Shown here: positions 10,242 to 17,816 of the stretch, piece after piece
Layout: every line of letters begins with the position of its first letter
Numbering within the stretch: the first letter of the stretch is position 1
Origin: Vulcanimicrobiota bacterium
GTDB lineage: Bacteria > Vulcanimicrobiota > Vulcanimicrobiia > Vulcanimicrobiales > Vulcanimicrobiaceae
Direction: 5' to 3'
Assembly: GCA_028287565.1 (NCBI GenBank)
Contig: JAQBPK010000102.1
Coordinates: forward strand, 1 to 50,130
DNA: 50,130 nt
Notes under the pieces: generated by a model
Told to the model about the DNA's origin: nothing
Seen by the model: the letters and a program-made list of their open reading frames with translations, nothing else
The model's database searches: none
Made by a program: the position numbers and the translations under genes

Positions 10242-11405
10242 CTATAGCCAATCGCCGAAAGCAGCACGAGCTGCGTATTCTCGCCAAACGTTTAGTAACG
10301 CTGGCCGCATCTCGTCGTCGTTCTCCGCCGCACCTCCCCAGCGCATGAGGTACAGGACCGGATCGATAAATGTCTCTTCGAATGACATTCGCGTAAAGTC
10401 GATGTGAGAAATGGGTAGCGTTCCACCAGTTGGAAGAGGAAATCGACCATGGTGGATGCTCCGATCATTGTAACGAAAAGCCAATGTTGCGCTCACGACG
10501 GGCCCTAGTCCAAGCGCTCGCAGAGTCCACGACGACAAGGCATATCCGCTCGCCATGACGCGAAGGACTTGATATAGCAAATTGTTCCGCTCATCAATAG
10601 GCAAGCGCAGCTCAACATCTCCGCTGGACCCAACGTAGCAGCGGCGGGTCCTTGTCTCGCGATCCGGGTCAAGCCCCTCGATGGGAACATCATGGCGGAA
10701 GAGTACGCCATCCGGTAGCGTCTCGGCGGTCACGTCGCCCTTGTTCAGACCTGGAAGAGTTCGCACCATCTCCTCGATCTCCAATTGCTGTGCGCGGCGC
10801 AGCACGCGAGAGCGCGGTCGTTCGGGCGACAGGCGGATCGCAATAAAGTCTGGCTGCGGAGACGCAGCATCAAAGCGGATTTGGCCCATGGTCTCCGCTG
10901 GGCCGCCCGGCTCCGTGTCTTGCCGGCGGTAAAGCAACGCTTCAAGTTCGCGCAGCGCCAAACCATCGATCTGCGTGCCGCGCCGCACTGGAAAGCGACC
11001 TCGCTCTTCCGTGTACTCATGAGGTGCAATGTCGCTTTCGCCAACGCGCACGATAAGCATAGATTCTTGTCCGCCCGCGCTTTGATAACCAAAGACATCA
11101 ATCGGCACCGTCGGGTAAGCTCGCGCCAGCAATTGACTCCGCAGTCGCCGTCGCGCCGGCTCGTCTACAGCGAGCATAGCATGCGAGGCGCTTAAGGGCA
11201 CCCCATCGGCCGGATCGTTGATTCCAACGACGATTAGTCCGCCCGTGGCATTCGCCATTGCGACAGCTTCCTTTGAAACTTGCTTGTTGTCGAGCTGGGC
11301 CTTGAACTCCAGGCGCTGCGTCTCTTGATTTATCCCGGCAAAGTAGGCAAACAGCTCTTCGTATGTCGACGATTCAAGATTATCAATATCGGTACCGATA
11401 TGCAT
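10242..11405 (-). CDS. AlbA_2/Schlafen-type putative ATP-binding or DNA-binding protein
   Basis: N-terminal ETQRLEFKAQL...EAVAMANATGGLIVVGINDPADGV signature. Confidence 0.8.
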   Translation of the reverse strand: MHIGTDIDNLESSTYEELFAYFAGINQETQRLEFKAQLDNKQVSKEAVAMANATGGLIVVGINDPADGVPLSASHAMLAVDEPARRRLRSQLLARAYPTVPIDVFGYQSAGGQESMLIVRVGESDIAPHEYTEERGRFPVRRGTQIDGLALRELEALLYRRQDTEPGGPAETMGQIRFDAASPQPDFIAIRLSPERPRSRVLRRAQQLEIEEMVRTLPGLNKGDVTAETLPDGVLFRHDVPIEGLDPDRETRTRRCYVGSSGDVELRLPIDERNNLLYQVLRVMASGYALSSWTLRALGLGPVVSATLAFRYNDRSIHHGRFPLPTGGTLPISHIDFTRMSFEETFIDPVLYLMRWGGAAENDDEMRPALLNVWREYAARAAFGDWL

Positions 11406-11513
11406 CAGAATTTCCCCGCTTGCGCATCTCCTTTAAGTAAGCACGCGTTTCCGCCGCCTCGCAAATGGCCGACACATGGCGGCGGGGCCGCGCGCCGTCA
11501 ATTTGCATTGATT

Positions 11514-11527
11514 CGAACGCATGTTCG
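11514..11527. promoter_or_regulatory. LexA/Cheo-box-like palindrome CGAACGCATGTTCG just upstream of a TATACT -10-like element (11531-11536)
   Basis: Perfect CGAAC-N4-GTTCG inverted repeat; position relative to TATACT fits repressor-promoter overlap. Confidence 0.6.
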
Positions 11528-11631
11528 TGCTATACTTTCACAGCGAGATTCTTCGCGCTTTAAAAGCACTAGCGGCCCGACCGGTGTTGGAAGCACCGGC
11601 CGAGCCCGTCACCCGATGGGATTAACATCGA

Positions 11632-11733
11632 ATGACCGACTCAGAATTCGACGAATTGACGTCGCGCCCTCGGCGCGGGCTTTGCGTCGACCAAGCCCGT
11701 CCGTTTTATCCGCGCCGCTGGGTGATCGCATGA
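11632..11733 (+). CDS. Short 33-aa ORF (MTDSEFDELTSRPRRGLCVDQARPFYPRRWVIA), first ORF of putative micro-operon
   Basis: ATGA overlap with next ORF; downstream of LexA-like box; no homology claimed. Confidence 0.35.
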   Translation: MTDSEFDELTSRPRRGLCVDQARPFYPRRWVIA

Positions 11734-12020
11734 TCGCGACGCCCACCGAGTTCCACGCCACTATTGCAGACGTGACGGACGAACACCACCAAAACATGGC
11801 CGGCCTCGTGCAAGCCGACGACTTCAACGCCGAAGTCATCGTCCGCTTCCTCCGCGACAACGGCATCAACGCCCAGGTGGACGAGCCGACCGGCGGCTTC
11901 CGATACGCGCTCGCTGATCCAGCGCGCGAGCGGCATGTGCGCTTCGCGTGTGTCTGTCTGCGTGCATCTTTCAGCTATGCGCTTGAAGCCGCCTTCTGGT
12001 GCATTAAGGCGAAGCGATGA
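11730..12020 (+). CDS. Small hypothetical protein (96 aa)
   Basis: ATGA overlaps with both neighbours; start MIATPTEFHATIADVTDEHH. Confidence 0.55.
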   Translation: MIATPTEFHATIADVTDEHHQNMAGLVQADDFNAEVIVRFLRDNGINAQVDEPTGGFRYALADPARERHVRFACVCLRASFSYALEAAFWCIKAKR

Positions 12021-12346
12021 TCATCAAGCATTCGCCCCCGCGCCGTCGTATCCGATGGAACGGTCACCGGAGAATCCGGCCGGTAGAGCTGTTGTCGGCG
12101 CGCGTCTTCCGGCTTCGCATTCATCTCGGCTACAGCGTTTACGAACTGGCAGAGGACTCCGGCGTCTTCGTGGGCACGATCACGCGTCTCGAGGCCGGCA
12201 AGCCCGTCGATAAGCGAGAACTGCCGCCGCTCGCAGCAGCGCTCCACGTGCCGCTCTGCGAACTACTCGTCGGAGACCACAGTTGCGCCGAACGAGCTTG
12301 CGTTCCAGCGCCGTCACTCGCGGTACCGCCAAAACGGCCATGTTGA
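12017..12346 (+). CDS. XRE-like HTH regulator
   Basis: HTH pattern RLRIHLGYSVYELAEDSGVFVGTITRLEAGKPVDKRELPPLAAALHVPLCELL. Confidence 0.75.
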   Translation: MIIKHSPPRRRIRWNGHRRIRPVELLSARVFRLRIHLGYSVYELAEDSGVFVGTITRLEAGKPVDKRELPPLAAALHVPLCELLVGDHSCAERACVPAPSLAVPPKRPC

Positions 12347-12360
12347 TCGTTGTCTCAGCC

Positions 12361-12382
12361 GCCGCGCGTCACGACGCGCGGC
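12361..12382. terminator. Perfect GC-rich inverted repeat downstream of the XRE gene (terminator-like, no T tract)
   Basis: GCCGCGCGTC-AC-GACGCGCGGC; a second stem GGCGCC-GGCGAA-GGCGCC follows closely. Confidence 0.4.
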
Positions 12383-12666
12383 ATTGCCGCTCGCGAGAAA
12401 GGCGCCGGCGAAGGCGCCCTCCACGTCTCCGATGATTAAGGCAGCTGAAGTATTGCGCCCGGTGACCGACGCGCGAGACGATGCGCCGCGACGTGGAAAC
12501 AAACGGACTCGAATGCTGCGGACACCCGCGCCGCCAACACCACCCCGACGGGTGCAATACATGGATGCCGGGCACGCGCGACGTCCCGCCGCATCCGTGC
12601 GGCTGCCAGGTGCCGACACCTGCGCGCGACGGCCTCACGCGCAGGCCGTCCGCCTAGCTCGGGAGG

Positions 12667-12927
12667 ATGCCCGGGCACGGACCGAAGCTGCCGACGTTCG
12701 GCGGCGATTCACCGACGAGACTCACCGCAACGGAGCGCACCATCCTGCGCGCGCTTCGTGATGGCCTGACACTGACGGAGATCGCGGCGGGATTGAAGCG
12801 TTCCGAGTTGACAGTGCGCACGCACATCCGCAACGCGCGCGCGAAGCTGGACATCCGCGAAACCGCTGAGCTACGCCGGCTGCTCGCTGCGGGCAACCTC
12901 GACGGTCAGATATCCGAGCCGGGCTAG
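12667..12927 (+). CDS. Stand-alone LuxR-type HTH protein
   Basis: LTATERTILRALRDGLTLTEIAAGLKRSELTVRTHIRNARAKLDIRETAEL. Confidence 0.7.
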   Translation: MPGHGPKLPTFGGDSPTRLTATERTILRALRDGLTLTEIAAGLKRSELTVRTHIRNARAKLDIRETAELRRLLAAGNLDGQISEPG

Positions 12928-14603
12928 CCGCGCTGTACCCGGCGAGCGGGCCCGAGTTCCGAGGCACCGTCGAATGCCCACGATCGGGCTCCGATTCCAC
13001 GGCGCGCGCACGCGACGAGGATCTGCACGTTGCTCGTGGTCCCCAGCTTGCGATGGAGCGATTGCACCTGCGTCCGCACGGTGTTGTACGCGCGCCCGGT
13101 TGCGTCAGCGATCTCCCGCTGCGTGCGGCCTTCCAAGAGGTAGCGCAGGACGTCGCGCTCCGCCGGCGTTAGCATGGCGATCAGCGGATCGACCGCCGCG
13201 CGCGCCCACGGCCCGAGCCGGCGTCCGACGAACGAGCGCGGGAAGTGTTCGCATATGACGGCGACGGCGCGATCGAGGTGCGCGCCGGTCGCCGTCGGCC
13301 CCGGCAGCGCGTCCAGTTCGATCAGCGAGACCACCTCGCGCCAAAGGTAGCCGCACGAGCGAAATGATTCCACGGCGGCCGTGAACGACGCCGCGGCACT
13401 CGGGACGTCACCCTCCCCGAGCCGCACCAGGCCCAGCACATGTGCGTACCACCCGGCGAAGCGCGGATCGCGCTCGCGGCGGTACAGGATGCGCGTCGCG
13501 TCCATTGGTCGTACAATTTCGTGGAACCGTGCGAATGCCGCCGACGCGGCGCGCACGTCACCGAGGTACGCGTACGTTTCGGCGAGATGCATGAACGCAA
13601 CGCGTTCGTCGTCCCTCGTCGCATTCCAGTCGATGCGTTGCGCGAGAGCCGTCGCACGATCTGCGGATGTTCGTGCGGCGGCAGTTTCGCCGAAGAACGA
13701 CGAGATCGCGGCGCACGCCGCTCGTGTCCAAACCCGCCACGCTGGCGTCTGCGCGGCGTCCTCAGCTTCGCGCATCTTCGCAAGCGAAGCCGCGCCGTCG
13801 CCGTCGAGCGCGAACAGCCAAGCATCGTCGTAGCAGAGTCGTAGAAATGCTGCTGACGGTCCGGTCGCCGGGAGGCCACTGCCCGGCAACGCGCGCGAAC
13901 CGCGCGCGGAGCGGTGCGTACCGGGCACGGTCGCCGAGCGCAGCGTCTGCTCGAGCGCGGACGTCTGCTGCACAATGGTCGTCGCGAGATCGACGTCGCG
14001 CTCACGGCACCGCGCATAGGCACGCGCAGCGCTGCGGAACAGCAGGAGCGCGTCGGCGAAGCGCGTTGGCGTTGGGGACGCCGCGGCGATGAACGCGCGC
14101 AACTGGATCGCCCGCACGGCTAGCACGTCGCGATCGTTCCGCTCGGCGTCGCGCGCGAGCTGTTCGGCGACGCCGAGTTCGTCGGCGCTCCAATGTGCGA
14201 CGGCGCGGAAGTACGAAATTTCGGCACGAACCATCGCGTGCGCGTTCTCACGCTGCGCTGTATCTGCGATGGCCGCGAGTACGGCAATGCCGCGCGCGGG
14301 CGCCACTCGTGCCAGCGCGGCGCCGTGCAGCATCGCGGCGGTCATGCGTTCGTCAACGTCGAGAATCGTCGGAATGAGGGGCGCGAGTTCCGCCGCCGCG
14401 TCGTCCGGACGCAGCAACCTTAGCATGGCTCGGGCACGCAAGAGCCAAGCTTCGACCGGCGCTGGCTCTCCGATCCGTACGGCCCCCAGGAGGTCGAGTA
14501 CCGCGCCATAATCTCCACGGACGTACGCGTCGTGGGCGGCGGCGATCGGGAGCGGGGAGGCCGCGGTGGCAGACCGCCGGCCGTAGCGTGTTGGAGTCAG
14601 CAC
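12924..14603 (-). CDS. LuxR-family transcriptional regulator with TPR-like N-terminal region
   Basis: C-terminal LTPAERDVLRYLLEGRTQREIADATGRAYNTVRTQVQSLHRKLGTTSNVQIL; alpha-helical repeat N-terminus. Confidence 0.8.
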   Translation of the reverse strand: MLTPTRYGRRSATAASPLPIAAAHDAYVRGDYGAVLDLLGAVRIGEPAPVEAWLLRARAMLRLLRPDDAAAELAPLIPTILDVDERMTAAMLHGAALARVAPARGIAVLAAIADTAQRENAHAMVRAEISYFRAVAHWSADELGVAEQLARDAERNDRDVLAVRAIQLRAFIAAASPTPTRFADALLLFRSAARAYARCRERDVDLATTIVQQTSALEQTLRSATVPGTHRSARGSRALPGSGLPATGPSAAFLRLCYDDAWLFALDGDGAASLAKMREAEDAAQTPAWRVWTRAACAAISSFFGETAAARTSADRATALAQRIDWNATRDDERVAFMHLAETYAYLGDVRAASAAFARFHEIVRPMDATRILYRRERDPRFAGWYAHVLGLVRLGEGDVPSAAASFTAAVESFRSCGYLWREVVSLIELDALPGPTATGAHLDRAVAVICEHFPRSFVGRRLGPWARAAVDPLIAMLTPAERDVLRYLLEGRTQREIADATGRAYNTVRTQVQSLHRKLGTTSNVQILVACARRGIGARSWAFDGASELGPARRVQRG

Positions 14604-14708
14604 CCTGCCTGCGAAATAGCGCAGCGTGCTGTGAACGTCCTCCCGCGCGGACGCGATCTCCGCCGCTATGTGCGTGTACGCGAATTCATCCGAAGCCCCA
14701 GCTGCCTG

Positions 14709-14958
14709 CAGCGCGAATGGTCACCGGGCAATGCCGGTGTCAAAGATACGTCGTCACGCCGACCCTCTCCGGGGTGTAGGCGAGTTTCCGCTAGGTGTGG
14801 TAGCGGACTCGCAGAGAGGATCGGCGGAACAACGGCGCCCCGCACGAGCACGGCCCCGAACACCCCTCGATTGCTACCGTGAGGATGTCCGTCCGGTTCA
14901 CCGGACGCGACTCTATCTTCTCGCGCTGCCGCTGTATCTTCCATACTGCGCTCGCATT
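14709..14958 (+). ncRNA. Structured intergenic element, copy 1 (candidate RNA; strand inferred from position only)
   Basis: Shares blocks with copy 2 (CAGCGCGA, GTCACGCCGACC, CCGGGGTGTAGGCGAG, TACCGTGAG, TCCATACTGCGCTCGCATT); hairpins with compensatory differences. Confidence 0.55.
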
Positions 14959-15126
14959 AGTCCGGCACGCTCGGCTCGAGTCGTGCGCCGCGACGAGTCG
15001 GCTTTGTACCGAGCAACTAAACGCACCGCTGAAACAGCGACGGCTTCGTTGACAATTAGCGATTAATGTGCGACCACATGAGAGTTACCTCCGTGGTGTG
15101 GGCGGTTCTTGAAAAAGGGCATTCCC

Positions 15127-15966
15127 ATGAGGCAAATATCAGAGCCGCTCGCAAGGCTCGCTTCTTCGCTGTTGTGTATCTCGGTCGGACTGGGCCTGGC
15201 CGCGTGCGGTGGACGACCGACTACGAACGGCTCATTCACGCCTGCGTTGGCGTTCAAAGACCACGCTCGCCACACGAAGGCTTGCGCGCAAAGCAACGAC
15301 CCGAACACCGAAGACCCGTATACGGCACTGACGCCGATACCGGGCGAGACCGATTGCGGCGGCGGTGGTGGCGCAGGCGGTGGTGGCGCAGGCGGCGGTG
15401 ATGCTGGCGCTCCAGCCGATGGTGGTTCCGGGCTGGACTTCACGACAGCTGGGGTGCCCGGTTCCACGATGCCTGCTCCACTACTCGCCACGCTGCCTGC
15501 TACAGCCGGCGCAATCTGCGGCTCGCCAATTCAGTCCCTTCCGCTGGGCAGCAACCTCCCACTCGGATCTACGGGCAAGAGCACGGACGTCGTTCAGGTG
15601 TATTATCTGTACGAGCCTTCGACGCTCAATCCGAACCCTGCCGCCAATCCCGCAGCAACGCTGCAGAGTGGACAAACGATCGTCGGTTTCGTATACGTGA
15701 CTGCAGGTGTTCCGCCGAACACGCCTGGGAAATATTTCGTTCAATCGACGGGTGCCGACGCAGACTTCGTCAGGAACTTAGTGTCTGCGATTCCGGCAAT
15801 CGGGGCTCTGCTCAATGCGATCAACGTCAGCACGACCGGCGCGTTCAGCCAGGCGCTGACTGCGGCCCAGGCGAACGCGATCTTCGTGGAATATCCCCTA
15901 AAGGGCAGAGGTACAGGGAGCGGTCCGTGCTTCACGACGCCATTGCCTCAGTCGCAATGGGCGTAG
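15127..15966 (+). CDS. Secreted/lipoprotein-like protein with Gly-rich linker (LPLGxNLPLG family)
   Basis: Signal sequence with LAAC lipobox-like motif, CGGGGGAGGGGAGGG linker, SLPLGSNLPLGSTGKSTDVVQVYY motif. Confidence 0.65.
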   Translation: MRQISEPLARLASSLLCISVGLGLAACGGRPTTNGSFTPALAFKDHARHTKACAQSNDPNTEDPYTALTPIPGETDCGGGGGAGGGGAGGGDAGAPADGGSGLDFTTAGVPGSTMPAPLLATLPATAGAICGSPIQSLPLGSNLPLGSTGKSTDVVQVYYLYEPSTLNPNPAANPAATLQSGQTIVGFVYVTAGVPPNTPGKYFVQSTGADADFVRNLVSAIPAIGALLNAINVSTTGAFSQALTAAQANAIFVEYPLKGRGTGSGPCFTTPLPQSQWA

Positions 15967-16421
15967 TTCGCGCTCTGCCGCTACTGATCGTCGCGGTAGT
16001 GTTGATCCCACATAGCGCTATCGCCGTACAGCCGCCGGCACCAGGCGCGCGTTGTTCCGGCGCAAGCCTGCCGTTGGGTGCAAATCTGCCGCTCGGAACG
16101 TCGTCTCCGGAAACAGACGTGGTCGACGTACATGTGATTCGAAGCGCAATCGGTTCTCAGCTTGCCGGCTGGTACTACAGCAATCGAAATACTGACGCGT
16201 TCGTCCAAGTTGTAGGCGGCCAGGAGCAATACGTTGCCGGACTATTCACGGCCGCCGGGGCGACGAGCGCGGCGGCGTCTGTGATCGGGAACAAGCCGCT
16301 TAGCTTCATCCCAATCAGTCGAACTGAGTCACTCGCGTTCGGACGTTATGCAGCTTCACGGAGTTTCATGCAAGGCTGCTTCGTGCGGCCGCTGGACGCG
16401 GCCGCCGGTTCATCGCGCTAA
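15957..16421 (+). CDS. Secreted protein paralogous to the upstream gene
   Basis: Signal peptide MGVVRALPLLIVAVVLIPHSAIA; SLPLGANLPLGTSSPETDVVDVHVIR matches upstream protein; shared C-terminal CF..PL. Confidence 0.65.
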   Translation: MGVVRALPLLIVAVVLIPHSAIAVQPPAPGARCSGASLPLGANLPLGTSSPETDVVDVHVIRSAIGSQLAGWYYSNRNTDAFVQVVGGQEQYVAGLFTAAGATSAAASVIGNKPLSFIPISRTESLAFGRYAASRSFMQGCFVRPLDAAAGSSR

Positions 16422-16450
16422 CATACGTCTCGGCTGCGTTCGGCCCGGAT

Positions 16451-16719
16451 CAGCGCGACGCTCTGGGGAGTACCGGGGCGAACCGCGGTGCATGGGGAAA
16501 GAGCACCGTCACGCCGACCGCCCCCGGGGTGTAGGCGAGCGCCGCTCTAGGTATGGCAGAGCGCGACTCGCCGAGGCGATTGACGTGACGATGGGGGACC
16601 CCGACGAGCCAGCGCACCGAACATCCCGGTTGGTACCGTGAGTGAAGGTCGCGCCGGCTCGCCGGGACGCGTCCCGATCTTCCCGCGCCCCGGCGGAGCG
16701 TCCATACTGCGCTCGCATT
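16451..16719 (+). ncRNA. Structured intergenic element, copy 2 (candidate RNA; strand inferred from position only)
   Basis: Same conserved blocks and stem architecture as copy 1 in direct orientation. Confidence 0.55.
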
Positions 16720-16766
16720 GCTCGTAGGCGATAGAGAGCTTATGAGGGGCGCATGTCATGGAGTCA

Positions 16767-16799
16767 CTTTGTGTTATGATGCGAATCCATGACACAAAG
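16767..16799. promoter_or_regulatory. Near-perfect 12-bp inverted repeat spanning a TATGAT -10-like element and the ATG at 16789; putative AbiEi-like operator
   Basis: CTTTGTGTTATG / CATGACACAAAG (11 of 12 pairs), 9-nt spacer. Confidence 0.6.
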
Positions 16800-16903
16800 C
16801 ATTCCGGACACTTCCCGGCTCGGTCGCCGACCGAAGACAGCTTGCACAGTTTGCAAGCGACCGGAATGGTATTTTTACCGCGTCAGCGGCTCGCGCCGTA
16901 GGG

Positions 16904-17407
16904 ATGACGTCCAGTGCGCTCGCCTATCACTCACGAACCGGGACCATAGAGCGCCTCGGCCATGGCGTTTATCGCCTGGCCGACTTTCCGTCCAGCCCCC
17001 GCGAACCGCTTATCGCCGCTACCGCGGCGCTCGGCAAGGACGCCGTCGTCTCGCATGAATCCGCCCTTCAGCTGTACGGCGTATCGGACGTCGCGCCTTC
17101 ACGGCTGCATGTCACCGTTCCGCGCGATCGCCGCTACGTGACTGCGCCGGCCGACAACGTCGAACTGCATACGACGACGCGGCCATTCGCGCCGGGGGAT
17201 GTCGTTCAGCACGAAGGATTCCGTGCAACGTCGCTGGCTCGCTCCATCGTCGACGCCGCTCGCACACACACTGCGCCCGAGCAGATCGTCATGGCCGTGC
17301 GAGAGGGCCTGCGCCGCGGTCTCGTGGCGCCACGACAGCTGGAACGTGCAATGAAAAAAGCACCGAAACGCGTTCGTGACCTCATCGAAGAAGGTCAGTC
17401 CGCGTGA
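16904..17407 (+). CDS. AbiEi-type antitoxin/regulator; N-terminal wHTH coding sequence extends upstream in this frame but lacks a start codon
   Basis: Frame upstream of 16904 encodes LAQFASDRNGIFTASAARAVG, then MTSSALAYHSRTGTIERLGHGVYRLADFP...VSHESALQLYGVSDVAPSRLHVTVP. Confidence 0.75.
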   Translation: MTSSALAYHSRTGTIERLGHGVYRLADFPSSPREPLIAATAALGKDAVVSHESALQLYGVSDVAPSRLHVTVPRDRRYVTAPADNVELHTTTRPFAPGDVVQHEGFRATSLARSIVDAARTHTAPEQIVMAVREGLRRGLVAPRQLERAMKKAPKRVRDLIEEGQSA

Positions 17408-17763
17408 TGCGGAGCGGGCGGCCCGGCACAGCCGCAGACACCGACTCGCCGGTTCGCCGGTACGCCACGATTGCGGCGTTTGAAGCGGCTCTGAAAACCA
17501 AGCTAAGCGCTCGCGTCACCGAGCACCGGGACATTGAAGATCTTCGCAAGCACCTCGCATTCGATCGTGTCCTCGCACGACTCAGCCACATCGCGCCTGA
17601 TGCATGGCTGCTGAAGGGAGGCGTCGCACTCGAGTACCAGCTCGAACGCGCACGATCGACGACGGATATTGGCGCCGACGCCCTGTCCGCGGCGCTTGAA
17701 GCTGCGGCATCATTGGCGGAGGCCCAACCCGGCGCAGAAGGATCGGGCCGCCGCACGCTCTGA
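17404..17763 (+). pseudogene. Truncated AbiEii-like nucleotidyltransferase toxin
   Basis: KTKLSARVTEHRDIEDLRKHLAFDRVLARLSHIAPDAWLLKGGVALEYQLERARSTTDIG then unrelated tail and stop at about 119 aa. Confidence 0.6.
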
Positions 17764-17816
17764 CCTGCGTCGCACATCGCAGATGTCGAGAATGCGGCGG
17801 TTCAGCGGGGGGCTCG

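Noticed and set aside
12384-12761. 125-aa plus-strand ORF between the XRE and LuxR-type genes
   Set aside because: No recognisable motifs, biased composition, and it runs into the LuxR-type HTH coding sequence in another frame.
14666-14944. Minus-strand ORF over structured-element copy 1 with weak peptide similarity to the ORF at 16509-16718
   Set aside because: Similarity is short and explained by shared nucleotide blocks; stem-preserving changes favour RNA or palindromic DNA constraint, though a coding origin is not fully excluded.
15361-15412. GGCGGTGGTGGC-type short tandem repeat as a CRISPR or VNTR locus
   Set aside because: It encodes the Gly-rich linker of the lipoprotein-like protein; no spacers or array structure.
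14709-16719. Calling the duplicated element a c-di-AMP (ydaO-type) riboswitch
   Set aside because: Only loose resemblance (CCGAAC... and GGGGGACCCC in copy 2); conserved core positions could not be confirmed in both copies by eye.
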